Assembly: GCF_051020975.1 (NCBI RefSeq)
Contig: NC_135043.1
Location: 8,246,001-8,310,000, forward strand
Direction: 5' to 3'
Origin: Osmia lignaria lignaria
Taxonomy: Eukaryota; Arthropoda; Insecta; Hymenoptera; Megachilidae
Length of the DNA stretch: 64,000 bases
Position numbers and translations under genes: made by a program
Notes under the pieces: model-generated
What the model was told of the DNA's origin: nothing
Database searches by the model: none
The model's input: the letters and a program-made list of their open reading frames with translations, nothing else
Part shown: positions 1 through 13,630 of the stretch, piece after piece
How positions within the stretch are numbered: the stretch's first letter is position 1
Layout: each line of letters starts with the position of its first letter

Positions 1-45
1 GTTTCCCGACTATCTTGCTACAAGGATAAGACGAAGACAACCAAC

Positions 46-61
46 GAGAGAGAGAGAGAGA
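46..61. repeat. (GA)n microsatellite
   Basis: This is an uninterrupted GA dinucleotide run of about eight units. Confidence 0.95.
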
Positions 62-177
62 TAGAAAAAGATAAAATGAAAATCTATCAGGGAAAATTGT
101 TTAGAAATAATCTAGAAATATTTACAATATTCAAATAGTGTAACGTGTGAAAAGAATTTAATAAATGAATTATGCAG

Positions 178-194
178 TTTTTTTTTTTTTTTTT
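178..194. repeat. Poly-T tract, 17 nt
   Basis: This is a homopolymer run within the intron. There is no sign that it is the tail of a retrocopy. Confidence 0.95.
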
Positions 195-1796
195 AAATTA
201 TTATAGCCTTATTCAAGTACCCACGATCTCAATTCCTAAATCTGGATTAATATAAACCTATTGCATAACATATGCCGCAGTGAAAGGATTAAACATTTTC
301 AACGAAAAAGCCAGCCCCTTTAAGTGGTCTTGAACGCAATCACTCTGCTTGCATACGCGAACCAAGAGATATTGCGTTCGTGTGTTACTCAACGAGGCGG
401 CGTGTTCCTCGTGGCCGCTCGAGGATCGTGCAATCTGAATATTCAACAGCTTTTCACGTTACACACTGTCTCCGGTGTTGGTGCAATGGCCGTATGTGTG
501 TACACGTGTGCAGGACGCGCGACCAGCTTTGGTCGCTGCAAGCTCGGCTGCATAAACAGCCCACTGTGTCGATAGAGGAGCTTTCGCGTCGACACACGCC
601 AACGTTTTAGACCGATATGGGTCACGCGTGCCACGTATCCTCTCCTCCTATCTTGATAAAAGCACAGACTATGCTTCCTGAAGTATTTGCCAATTTAGAA
701 TTTTTCATTCTTTTTCTAAGTCAAGTGAACGGTTTAAATTTTGCATTATTACGATATACCAATAACTACTGCCTGATTGATCTTTAAATAATATCGAACA
801 TGCTTAACATTTAACAAATAATGATGATTGATAATGTACGTATGATCTTCTACACATTTACACCATGAAATATTATTGTGTATTAATTAATGGTTCCAGA
901 AGAATAGCTTTTGTTACGAGAATTGATCGAATTTTACGGCAATAGACAGAATTCAATTGGTTAAAGATCTCGTTCGTGTATTTCTCTCGATATTGTTCGC
1001 AAATTGACTACATCAATCGTATCGAATGCAGTTAACAAAATGGACTGTAGCATTAAAGCGGCCTTGAACGTTTGACCTAATTGCCCCACGCTCACGTGTA
1101 TAAATCTCCAGTCACCGAGATCGTACTCACGATTTATGAACAATTCAACAAGGCCAAGGAAACAATCGTGAATTTTATTTCATCGTTTTTAATCAACAAC
1201 TTTTAAAATTTTAGTTTCATTTATGATTTCATAAATTCATAAGCTTGCATTTGTTTAAAATTAATACATTATGAATGTCCTGAAAATTTTACTGTTTTAA
1301 TAATAATTCATTGGATCAATTTTTTATGTGAAGTTACTTTTCTACCATAAACCCTTTATTTTACCATTTTTCATACATAAAAAAATCTAATGAATTCACT
1401 TATAACCCTGTAGCAAGACGTTTATAGCCAAATTTTATATAACGTTCTATCTCTTTCTCTCTTTCTATGGAATAAATTTTCAATGATGTCAAAATTGAGA
1501 AAATTCGCTAATATGATAGGCGAAGTATGGAAATACTATATGATGCAAAACAGGGTCGGCTTTAGCGTGTCTGTCACCTTGAGCGAGATCCCTCCATTGC
1601 TCAATAATTTTTCAACCTATCACGCCTTTTTAAAAATTATATTTCTAATGCCCTTAAGCGTTCACCCCCCAAAAATACGATAGAAAAGAAATATGGTAAT
1701 TTTAACAAAAGGATCTTTACACCCGGTGCTCGCCGTTTCCAGTCACGAAATTGGATGAACTGTTAAAAATAAAAAGCAGATACATAATTTTCATAC

Positions 1797-1906
1797 CTGG
1801 CATTGCTGTGGTCCCTGTCGGTTGGGCGACGAAGCCTTCGGTCTTGGTTTCCTCACCCCCAACTTTCCAGGATCCCCGCCACCGGGTCTCGATTCTTCAC
1901 TGCTAC
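1797..1906 (-). CDS. Internal coding exon C of the same gene: basic linker ending in Cys-Gln
   Basis: This exon is 110 nt. The acceptor reads CTTTTACTTTCCAG|GTAGCAG and the donor CAATGCCAG|GTATGAAA. Two bases (GT) complete the Gly codon left open by exon B, then 36 codons end in phase 0. The peptide starts SSEESRPGGGDPGKLG, then VRKPRPKASSPNRQ, and ends GPQQCQ. The middle is rich in Arg, Lys and Pro and could act as a nuclear localisation signal (inference). The terminal Cys-Gln is where the first cysteine of a C2H2 zinc finger would sit if the next exon begins Val-Cys. That exon would lie left of position 1, so this is untested. From memory, and without any search, the insect C2H2 gene dati (CG2052) is one family worth comparing; I do not assign it. 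Confidence 0.83.
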
Positions 1907-4900
1907 CTGGAAAGTAAAAGAACAACACAGATCAATGAGCTGTCCAAAGTTTTCGTCACGTATCGCAGCTAACCCCATCGAACGTATTCAACTTCCTGAT
2001 AAATCGAGACAAGCTCTAACCGCGGATCGAGCAAGAAACACGTACCCCTCTTTCTTCGAACAGGACTCCGATGTTTCGAGATTCTAGATCGACGATTTCT
2101 TGCGAAACCGCGCGAGAAAGCTCGAACAAGGCTCGATTTCTTCGCGCGACGCGATGGGCCGTTCGAAGGAAGGAAGCGAGCTTCTTCGAGGCCTCGACTT
2201 ATGGAAGATTGATTGCCCTTTCTTGCGAGCCACCCAGGATATAGTTAATGGTCGATTGGATGGTCGTCAACATCGATCGAGACCTCGGGAAACGATCTAC
2301 ACCGCTCGTCACTCGGTACAGTCTCGAGCATCCTTGCTACCGTCACTTACCGATAAAAAATGTCTGCACTGTTTTAGCTTGATAGAGACGAGTGACTTTT
2401 TCTCGCGAGTCACTTGAGCTACCTTCAGTGTTAATAATTACAATTTCAAACCGGCTGATATTTTATTAAAAAGAAGAAGAAAAAAAAAAAATGAAAAATT
2501 TACAGAACCCTTTAACTATAACAACCGCGATCTGGCTTAACACGATAGCATTTGGAGGAAGAAAACGAAGCACAACGCGGACATTTTCAATTATGGCGGA
2601 ACGTTTTACAAAGAAGAAAATGCACAAGCCCTCTCTGACCGGAGATTGTGCTCGGCAAGGCTCATTTCCGGCCGAGAAGCAGCTTGCTGCTTCTCTGATT
2701 TACTTTCAACATTCAAGAAGATACGTCTTATCTCGTCTCTCGATCCATCTTTACCTCTTTCTCTCTGGCTGCTGTCGAACCGTTGTTACCGAGCCAACAA
2801 CACCTGCGACCATCCTTCTCTGCATCTGGCCAGCATCCTGTTTCGTCCTTGTTTCATGGCGTATCTAATTAATGATTGTTTCAACGTTGCTACTCCTTGT
2901 CCTGCTTTATTTTCGACTGCAGCGCAGCTTGCCGAAGAGACTGGCTCGTATAGGATTTAATTAGCAGGGAACTCGGTGTACAGAAGACGAATACATCTTC
3001 AGTTATTCGCGCGAATGTTGCTCGAGGATCAAATTTTCATTCGATTCTTCCGTTTGAAGTAACATCAAAATTTATATAATAATTTCATCTCCGTCAGCGT
3101 GTTAAGCACAGCGCGAAATGATTATTTAATAATTCGCAAATTCTTGATGAAAACAGCTACGAGTTGTTCAACTAAAAACTTGTTATAAGCGAATAAGATT
3201 TATGTGTATTTAACAAGTAACAAAGTCGTTATTTGTCGAATCTAACACGACGGATGCTCGTTTCTTTAGTTAGCAAAGTAGATCCTCGGGGAAAGTTTCC
3301 ATCCTTGAAATAAAAGATTCTTCGTCGAAGCTGTCTTAAGTACACGCGGCTCTTCTCCTTCCTGTCCCCTGGTGAAACTTTTTTTATCCTGCTACCGTTC
3401 CGGAAGTCAACGGAGCACCAACGACGAGGTAAACAAGTCGCTTTTCATCAGCTTCGACGGACGGGGCCGTATTTACCGGAAGTCCCGTATACTCGTCCCA
3501 ACGGTGCAAACATCGACGAAAGATAAATGTGTATACACCGAGAGGAACTTTAATAATTTTGTCTTTGAGCGTCTTCGCCCCGGAGCAACGACGACCGTGA
3601 CGAGACGAGGGACGACGTCTCGCGACGTCGAATCCACCTCGCCGTTAATAGATTCCTCTTTCGCGGTTTCATCCAGCCGCAATTTAATAAATCAACGGCG
3701 CTGTCTTTGCTGCGATGCATACCGAGTGAATTTGATAAACGACCGTCTCGCGGCCGTGGCTGAATTCGCTGCTGAATTTCTTCTCCCCGTTGGATCGTCA
3801 TCTTTCCGATTCTGTCCGGTTCGAGACAATTCGATCTAACTCCTTAAGTATCAGGCTCGAGTTATTCGTAATTTATTATCAGGACACAATTTTCTAAATG
3901 TTCTCGACGTTCAGCTCAGTTGGCCCATGGAGGATCGGCGCAAACATCACACCCTTCTGTGATCGTTGATTCAACGTGTACAACGCGTGAGCCGCGCGAG
4001 TACAAGATGTCAGTCGCAAGCCGCGAACGGTGGCTGGATGCGTTTGTAATTCCATTTACCACGCAAGTGGATGCGGCAACGCGCAGACGGCATGCTTAAT
4101 AAAGTGTACTTAACCGAGTCGGCCTGGAACGCGAAATCGTCACGATTGCATTCGCCTTGCATCCTCGAATCCCCCGCAGGCAACGGAGTTTCGCCCTTTC
4201 ACCTTAACGCCGTGCGTCTCAGAAAGCGAAGCGTCGCGACGACGGCGACGATGACTGCTACTGTGCATAATTGCATCGACGATCGCGACGGAAACGCGCG
4301 ATCTCTGTACAATCAGCCCCGGCGCCGTTGTAATAATTTTCTAGGGAGAGCTTCCCAGAGATGCGACAATTTAACCCGTTTGTTAAGTCGAAATTTGTCC
4401 TAGATTTATGATACTGTCGCTGGAAATGCTATTTTCAAAAGGATTCTAAAGAAACAGTCAGATAAGGGACAAGTTTTAAGCTTCCCTTTCGTTTTTTAAC
4501 ATTTACATCGGTTGTAAATAAAACTTTCGAAAGGTTCAGATTGTCCTCAATTGTTGCGTCAATTGAAACCGTACACGAAACGTGTATTTCGTGTAGCCAT
4601 CAACCCCGTTTCATACGATGCAATCGCAGAGTGAAAAATTTAACAGGAGCCGGACGATGCATTTTAATGGACCGTTCGAGCGGATCGTCAAGGGAGCGGT
4701 TAATTGGTAACAATATTCGACCGCTGTCAACGTAATATATTCGCGATTGGCCGACGTTGTTTGGTCGGTTACATTTCATTCGCGTCCCATCTGGGAGAGA
4801 CTGAGTTTCTCTGTGTGTCTGAGAAAGCGTCTCTCCTCGACCAGTCTGCATAATTGCATCGCTAATTCCACTAGACAAACACACGGTTTCGTGGCCTGGC

Positions 4901-7900
4901 GTATATTTAACAGGCCACCGAGGACGTGGCGATTGCGCAACTATTCAGAAACCGTTTAATATTCATACGAACCTCGCCCCTTCTGCGATTAGGCGACGAA
5001 GAAATTGTTGGTGGAAAGTGAAGATCGCAAGACTGAAGAGAATCGTGAAGAATGGAACCTTAAATTCGTCGTTCTGACGAGTTTAATCGTTCCGGCGTTA
5101 AAGGGAAGAGGATTTCCAACGAGAAGGCAAACAAATGTCGCGAAAGTTGTTGGGACATTTCAGTCTCGCAAGTAGCGTTGGTCTTAATTATCCGGCTTTT
5201 CGGGCACTTTACAAGCTATGCAAAACATGGTCGCCCATGCAAGGCGGTACAAATTTTTCATGCGTTCTGTCCCATTAAGCCACGACCCACAAAAATGTCA
5301 GAATGCTGAAAATGTATCTCTATCCTCGCGAACCCTGCGCCACGGTCAGGATAAATAATGCATGAGAAATAATTGTCGCGGCTCTGTACGCTCTTTGCGG
5401 CGGGCAACCTTATTCGTCGTTGAAGTTTGTTTACAAATTCTCACGTCAAAGAGAACGGTGCAACGAAATTGCCAACATTGACGAATCTAATTTCCGGCTC
5501 ACCTTTGTAGATGTGTTTCGCTTTGCATTCGAAACGCTATTGGTTTTTACGTTTATTTATTTTATTTCCATCCAAATCTTATATTTTTAACGCAACCCTA
5601 CGAAAATCGATCGTTTCGATGCGAGGTACTAAAATTTCAATTTATGGTTTACGAGAAATTTTGAACGAAGATGAGTGGATCAATGATCATTTTTTGAAGG
5701 AGATCCACCGTAGTGAGAATAATCTGCCACGATAAGAGGAAAACGGAGATGGAGATATTCGTAGAGAATAGGTAATTTTGGCCAATAATTACCAGCAGCT
5801 GATAATTCCTTGATTGGTAATGGGAATTAGAGGTGGAATCTAATTATCTGGCATTATCGTTAAATCTGATCACTGACGGACAGTGGTTCCCTACAGCGGC
5901 CTGGCCTTGCCACATTAAATCCCCGAAGCCAAAATCGATTTCAATGCTCGTAGCCAGTTACAATTTCCACCAAGATATTCAAAAGTACCTTCACTCGTAG
6001 GTATTCGTGCGTTGTTCAAAGAACGCTAATAACTTGAATTTAAAAAGAAAAGAATATACAATACGGACCAGGGGATCGGTTAGGTTCGATTCCCCTGTGC
6101 TCGATCGATTGATTTTTCACCTATGGAATATCGCGACGTTAGGCAAACTATTGAACTATAAATATCCAGCTTTCCAAATATCACTGGTATTTACGTTTCT
6201 CGGATTTGCACAATACGCGGAAGGTAAACAGCGCGTGTTTATAAAGGTATCGAATCAAGAATGACGTTTCACGAATGAAACAACATTATTATTATACGTT
6301 GAACCTCGAAAGTCACTTTCTTTCATTTCTCTTGTATCGAAATAAATTTTTATTCAAAACAAATAAAAATATAAAATTATTTAAACGCTTTGGATGATTT
6401 GTTTAAATTAATTAAATGATCGTCGTTGTTAGTTTTGCAAAGTCTTTGATGAGAGAAAGTTGAACGAAACACAAAGCAAGTTGAACCTCGTAGGAAAGTT
6501 ACGAGCGTGAATACGCATGCAACATTTACAGGGAGCCATAAAAGCTTGCAGTGAACATTAATGGCTGCATAATGAAAACGATGCACTAAAGCGAGGGAAA
6601 ACTGGTTGCACGAATCCCTTGACCTATTTTCTCGACAGGAAAACACACCGTCTGAAGTGCTTCTTATCGTAGAGATGTAAATAAATATACCTAAAGCGAA
6701 ACGACTGTATGTTACTCTTGCTCTTTTTAACAATTAAAAGGTAACAGACATTCAAATTTCACGGCTTTTTATATCTTTATACATTCCTTACTTTATCTTG
6801 CAATCAGAAAAGTGGTCCAGTGAAAGTAATAAACGAAATGGTGTTGTTGATCCTGAAGAAACAGCAAAAGAGCTTTAACAGTCAAAGAAACTTACTTTGA
6901 GAAGTATTCGAAATGTACTCTGAATGGACCTTAATTAATTTTAATATCATAAAAAGGTTTTTGTTTCTGTACAAATTTTATTACATCACTAAATATATTA
7001 GAAAATTAAAAACGCCTTTGGAAAAGCCGTGTGAAGCGCGGATAATCAGCTAATATAAATATAAGAATTAAAAACACCAAACCCTGTACAATCGATTAAG
7101 CTTTTAAGAAAATAAATGAGAACGATTCATTATGCTCGAGAGCACTTTTTGCCGGCATTATTTAGCGAGCGATGTTCAGTGTAAAGAAAGGTATTTATAC
7201 TCTTTGGAAGAGAATAAAGCATGGTGGGAGAAGGTATTTCTTTTAGCAACGTGTTAGCGATGCAATTTAAAACTGTTCAGACAGTTCTATTCAGATTCGT
7301 GTTCTTTGTGACCAAGCACGAAAACGTATTTTCCGTGTGTTCCTGTATTTATTCGAGGCAAACCCTTTCCATCTTTTTTTTTTTTCTTTTCCTTTCACCC
7401 CCTTGCTGTCGCTTACTTTTACCACGACCTGAGTTTCTTTTATAAAGAGCACTTATATTTTTAATTCCCCTTTACGCTGTTGCCCGTTCCGCTTTCTCCT
7501 CTATTTTTATTTTATTACCAACCTTTCGACTTTAATTTTTTATTCAGCCACCGGCTGATTCCAAAATAGCGGGAACAAAAATCTCAAAGTTACGCGCTCC
7601 AAAGTTCGTCGAGCTTTTTTACGAGCCGTAAAAATAAGTACGGTACTTTAACGTAAGATAGTTGAAGAATGAAATAAAAGGAAGAATCGTAGAGAAGGAA
7701 ATGGAACACGTTACTTTCCAGATGTTGATATGTTTGATAAAAACATTTGGGAAAATATTAAAATTTATATTATACCATCTATAGAAAATTCGAAAAAGCT
7801 ATTAAAAATATGCTGAAAGAACACCGGAGGCTGATAATTTATTTTATCATTCAAAATACCTAGCCACGTGACTACAATGGGAACCAAAGGGTTAATCCAG

Positions 7901-10279
7901 TTGAACAATCGCATTCAATAGAATAGTTCCAAAACCGAGGACATTGTCCGAACAAATATCCCCCACGGGGAAAAGTGAGATCTCTCCGGAAATGCATGTC
8001 CTCCGGTACAAAGGGTTAAGTTCTACGGAAGCAGAAACGCAACGTGTATCGAGTTTCGCTCGAGGCAAACTTCCGGAGACCGTCGGTTTCGGACAGCACG
8101 GCCGGAAACCGTGTCGGGTCGACAAGATGTCGCGAAACACCCTGAGACTGACAACCACCCGACGACAAATTGTCTTCCCTTCGTTGCCTGACGATCGATC
8201 GTTACGAACTGTAAACACTGCACGCTTTCATGGATACATTAACGCTTTTGCCAGAAAAATGAACATTTCGTGTAACAATTCAGTATACATACTTTTGAAT
8301 CATTCCTTTTGAAATAAAATTTGAAGAATGCTCTATCTTTGTATCTATACATAATAGATACCTACAATTACACACTCTGAATCGGATTTAAAAAAACAAT
8401 TGTTTGAAGACGTTTAGGAAATACCAGAATTGCTACATAGAGCGATAGAAATTTATTTTCAGACGTTATTTTTATTGTACACGCAGACCTTCCTGTTTTA
8501 GCAGGACGTATTGAAAATAAACAGCGATTTGAAATTGAATCGGAGCAAATAAACGTTCTGTTGTTTGCACAAGTGAAAAGGATTCTTGGTAAAACGCGAC
8601 GATCTGTAGTCACACGAGAGTAGTAAAGTATCTGCTACCGCAAAAATGTAACGAAACGTTGGAAACATCGGTCGAATAATTATTGCAAAAATATTTGCAC
8701 GCTTCGAAAATCAGTGAAATAAAAATCTGTATCACTGAATATACGTTCGAAAAAATTCTGTTACACAGTCCTCTCCACATTTATTTTTCCGATCAAAAAA
8801 ATAAATAAAACATTTCATATAACACTGTCATTAACTTTGCACAGTACTGTTTAAATTAGAGAGAAGGTACCTGTTCAGGCAATATATTAAAAAATAAATT
8901 AACAAAATTAATTCATTTTGAAGTAATGATTTTTCTTTTGATTGAAACGGTTTCCAATCAAAAAATTGTTTATTCAGAAATGTATAGTAATTGAAGTCAT
9001 AAATTGAAATAAAATGAATTGAAATTACACGAAATTAAAATTTCTTCAATATTCCGATTCGATTGACTGAATTTTCATTGAAATTATTGTGAATGAATTA
9101 TCTTGTTCCCACCTAGATAAATATCTTAAAACAGATACAACGTTTCTTCCATAATTTCATCAGAATATTATGAACCAACGAACCGGAAATCATATACTAC
9201 GCCAACCGTAAGAAACAATCCTAAGTTAGTTGGCGTTTATGCCAACAAAAAGTCTGACTAACGTTCCAGAGCAGAGGTAATGGATACGACGCCGGAGTCA
9301 ATGGCGCAAAATCGAGAATCGAGGGCAAGTCGGGCAATAGATAGTTCGTTTTTTTGTCAACTAAGCTTGGAATATATATTGCTAGAAGATGGAAGTAATC
9401 ATTAACGCTCACCATCGGTGGCTTCACGACGTTATCAATCAAACAGCGGGAAAATAAATATCCCACGACTTATCGTACTTAATTCCCTGTCATCGATATT
9501 ATTCAGCAAAAACGAAACACGCTAAAAGTATAATAAAGTTTCTAAAGAGTAAATGTATTGCTGCACGATGCAGTATACATTAATGCACAGTAACAGAAAA
9601 GTTTAATTTGATTAGCTACTTGAAAATAATTGAAATACGAGGATGATACTTAATTAACTAAAGTTGGTAAATGAATTGTTTGCATCGTAATTGAAAGAGA
9701 TTAAAACGCGAGAAAATTTATCAACTGTTTGATTAATCGCAGCTCTGGCCAGGTTTTACTGTTCAAATATACTGCTCAGAGCCAATTAAGAAGGTGATTA
9801 ATTATCTTCATCTTCGAAAGTAGTATTTATATAATCTGACGGAATTAGTATTTTCCATCATTTGGCTACCATAGTTGAAATAACCATACGCCGATAGCGA
9901 AAGTAAAAACAAAAAACTTATTTTCATACCTTCATCAGTATCATAATAATATTCAGCCTAATTTTCTTCATTTTTATATTTGCATAAAAATCCAGGATCT
10001 ACTGATCACCCGTTCTGCCCTTCTACCATTAATCTCTATCGGAGCAAACCTACCCCTATATTTCCGACAACGTGGAATATTTCTCTATGACAAAAGAATT
10101 CCGACCTGATTTCCCTTTAACAAACATCCCGAAGGGCAAAAACGCCACCTACCAAATAAAACGAGAAAAACAATAAAAATACACAAGCCATAGCCCGAGT
10201 ATTTACGAGGAATATTACGAGCGGGTGGAAGCTGGCCATACGTCCCGATTCAGGATTTAAGAGGAACCGGTATAAGGGT

Positions 10280-10490
10280 GTATACAGGGTGGAGCGGGAA
10301 ACTTTTTTCTACTTGAAATATTTCTACAGAATACATGTTACCTATTTTTGAATAGAGAAACTAGAGTATTGACAGGGTTAAATCTGACTCTACCACCGTA
10401 CTTAAGGGCTAATATTATCCTTTGTATAATAACATTTTTCAAAAGCGCTTTAAATCATCCGTAGCGTTAAATCGAACACCCTATATATAC
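10280..10490. mobile_element. Possible short TIR-bounded element (weak)
   Basis: The left end reads GTATACAGGGTGGAGCG from 10280, and the reverse complement of the right end reads GTATATATAGGGTGTTCG from 10490. Both share GTATA, then AGGGTG a few bases in, after which similarity stops. Ends of the form TACAGGGTG are common in insect DNA transposons. The 211-bp interior has no coding potential. The inverted repeat is short and imperfect, so chance pairing is a real alternative. Confidence 0.35.
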
Positions 10491-13329
10491 GCGCATAAAC
10501 GCGCCAGGCGAAATTCCATTATCGGCTACCGGCGATAAATATTATAAATTGGGGTGGTTGCTGTCGTTTCCCTCACTCTAGCCCTCCCCACGATACAAAC
10601 CCAACCCCTTTTCTTCGTCCACTCTAGCTACCCACCCTGCCATAGCGCGTCTGGCGTTCTTTCTGTGCGCCCTTACAAAGCCACCCCCTGCGAGGACTCC
10701 AACGGACCAGCGAATATATCGTCGTGCTTCGTTCCTCCCCCTCTGGTTCCTCCTTTTTCTTTTTCCTTCTTTTTTTTTTTTTAAGTCCTCTCGCGATAAA
10801 TCTAGCCTCGCGCTGAGGGGATGGTTTAAGCGATTTTAACGGCGGGGATGGTCCGTGCGAGCGTTATTGGCCGCTGCTATCGCAGCTCCACCGTCGCTCT
10901 ATTTCTTTTCCCTTTTTCTCCTCGATATTTCTCCCTTCAACCCTCTTGCTTCCCTTTTTCTTCCTACCTTCCCTTCTTCGATTCGAAATACGGGTCGCTT
11001 TGTATCGTCGTCGACGAATTTCGATGGCGATGAAGTCTCGTTTGCGAAAAATTGAGAATCTTGCGAACGTCAGCGTTCGAAATTCTTTGAAGAAAGTATC
11101 GGAGAATCTGTCGAGTTTTTTTTCGAATAGCAACGCTGTAAGGTTACGGAAGTTTGTGACCTAATTCTGACCCGCAAACGAAAATTAACCATCGAACGGT
11201 GGAACATCGAGATAGTGAAAATACCAATTTAAGTTTAGACCCTTTTTATTTTCATTTAACAAGTTTCAGAGTGTTCACCTTTGCATGTTATTTTTATGAC
11301 ACGTGAAAATCTTTTGCCGGAAGATAGGAGCACTTCAGTTTTCAATTTCCATTACTTTTTTATGCACTTTAATATTTACTCATTCTGCGTAACTATTCTG
11401 CTTCTCTATTCAATATAAATGATTGTGTAATTTACTTTGTATGTCTACGTATTTAGTGTGAATTAATTGTGTAAAAGTATGCAGTACATTTAAGGTATTA
11501 TCGAGCTCAGAGCGCTAGTTTTTTCTAATTAAGCTAAAAGCTGTATTGCTGGAAAAGGTAAACCTGATTAGCAGAGTTTAAGCTGGGCGAATTGAATTGC
11601 TTATTGAAGAATTACAGCGGATTTTACTTGAATCTCTATAAAAAGAAAGAATCCATAAGATTCTGTGTGAATATTCTCGTAACTGGATCGTTAAGTAAAT
11701 ATAATTAAATTTAAATATAATTATTTCAATGTAACCAGGTGTGCCAAATATTTGTTCGACGCGCTGCATGTTCATCCATTGGCGACCAGTTAATTAAATA
11801 TTCCATTCTTTTCATAATGTAACGCCTTTATGTTTCATGAATTTATAATTATCACAAATCGAAAAAGCGAAAATTCTGAATAGCATGGAGGTACGTTGAT
11901 GTTTGCAAGTATTGTGAAAATGAAACACCGAGGCAAACGTACAAAGGACGAGCTGACAGAAAGCTCCTTTGCGAGTAGCTGAGTTTTAAAATGCAGAGAG
12001 GAAAATTGAATGCCAAACGTCAAATACAATTGTCAGTTTGATTTCACAAAGCGAGATTATTGATCAAAGCTGCCACGGAACAAAAGACCATCCGGCGCCG
12101 CGTATTGTCCCCGCTATGTTAATTAATTTAATTAGCGTCGAAACGCGGATTAAATCAAGGTACGAGTCTTTACGAGGGATACGGCTTTCGGCCGCGTTTT
12201 CCGAATTAACGATATTTTAACCCGTAGCAACGGGAAAAGGGAAATGTTCAGCATATGTACAAAATATTCAAATCGATGTATTAATTACTATTTCCAATAT
12301 AAAAAATAAAGAATACTGATTTATCTGGTGAATTCAAGCTCTATTTTGAATATTCTACTTTACTTTTACTATTGCAATTTTAATAGGAAAGGCAATGAAG
12401 CAAGTATACGTCACCTCCGTGCGAACTATCATTATCGTCTGATTTCGAATAAATGTCAGAACGATTAAAAATATTCCAGCAATCTATTTGAGAATTTTAT
12501 GCCGGAGAATCTTGAACAACGCGCGTCGTTTCGTTGGGAATCGCGTGATCGGTGACTCGCTTGTCCAGCCGCGAGTTGCACAATACGACCGAGCGTATAT
12601 TTATGCTCGTAGGGACAATGCGTTCCGTTATAAATTCCGCGTCGCAACGTAACGTTGTCAGTTCCGTCTATTTGCGAGCGAGCACTCTGTCGTTCGTGCA
12701 AACTCGCCAAAGAGCAGCGAGTAGAGTGGCGGCAAATCCACGCCGCAAACCGGACACGTCACCGTGTGTCCGCCTCGCTAATTAACCCTTTTCAATTTTC
12801 CCTCAAATATTGACGCCGCGTTCGCGTCGATCCAGTGCCGCGAAATTGCGAGATTTCCGCACGACCGCTTCCGAATCGAATCGTCCATCCCCCCCCCCCT
12901 CGCCCTCTTTTTTTATTCATTAACGAGAGAACCGGTCCGGCAAAGGGGTAAGCCTGTGGGACTGTTTGTTCCGGGAACACGGTCCGCGAAATCTGGAACA
13001 CGAGGAATCCTAGTTGACGTTGCTGGCTTCTGTTGCCTTTCCCATAAATGGACGAGCCATGCACGTTTCTTAATTGTGTGTTCGGTGATTCCATTGGGAC
13101 CACGCGAGCCATGATGGATCGAACGGTGATGAGAATGGAACGACTGGATAAGAGGATTATTTTGTGTGCTCTGTTTCTTTTTATTGTGTTACGAAACTTT
13201 CAGCGATATTTTAATCACGAGCTTCTTAATATAAAGGTTGATCAAAGTAAATGTAATAATGAATTTACCCGAATAAGTAATTTAAAAACCTAAGGAACAA
13301 ATTAGTAGGAAAAAGGTTACGACCCAATC

Positions 13330-13630
13330 GCGAAATGTTTGCTCCAGTTAGCGCGTCGAAAGCAGACCGGAAATGACAGCTTTTCACACGACTGGAGGTC
13401 GCCGATGCGTCGCTGATTTCGCGTGACGTCAGCGCCGCTTAATTACCGATTCTCGGCCATAAATTCAAGCGGTATCCGGCTGAAATCACCGTCGAAGACA
13501 CCTATTAACCGTTGAATACCTCTCGGTATTCTCCTCGGCGAGGATTGCTCGAGATTCTTGCAAGGTCGCGTCGAGTTCGCGTGTGTAAGCGTGAGAGAGG
13601 GAGAGAGAGGGTGAGAAGGGCGCAGCTAGT
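13330..13630. promoter_or_regulatory. CpG-rich intronic island with a perfect CRE-type TGACGTCA site
   Basis: The segment is GC-rich against its surroundings and contains TGACGTCA at 13424-13431, the consensus palindrome for CREB/ATF bZIP factors, followed by TTAATTACCG. A second TGACGTCA lies at 44201-44208 in the other intron. One palindromic octamer is weak evidence by itself. Confidence 0.25.
13590..13620. repeat. GA/GGGA-rich purine tract
   Basis: GAGAGAGG units form an imperfect purine-only run next to a CpG-rich, CRE-containing segment. Confidence 0.85.

Larger units (their letters stand above)
1..1796 (-). other. Partial intron downstream of exon C
   Basis: This is intron sequence of the minus-strand gene, starting at the GTATGA donor next to exon C and running off the left edge. 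It holds a (GA) microsatellite near 46-61, a 17-nt poly-T tract at 178-194 and a GC-richer patch around 320-640. Otherwise it is plain AT-rich sequence. I looked on the minus strand for the paired Cys and His codons of a zinc-finger exon and found none, so the next exon is probably outside the window. Confidence 0.6.

Noticed and set aside
3372..3839. Longest open frame in the window (155 codons, plus strand)
   Set aside because: It opens with a GTG, has no internal Met, no recognisable domain and lies in a CpG-rich patch where stop codons are rare. A chance frame is more likely.
6072..6096. GGTTCGATTCC resembling a tRNA B box
   Set aside because: The five-base T-stem does not pair around the loop, and no acceptor stem or A box is in place. 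The GGGGATCG/CGATTCCCC pairing is just a local hairpin.
8936..8963. TTTTGATTG/CAATCAAAA inverted repeat
   Set aside because: A nine-base arm in AT-rich DNA is easily due to chance, and no miRNA-like long stem surrounds it.
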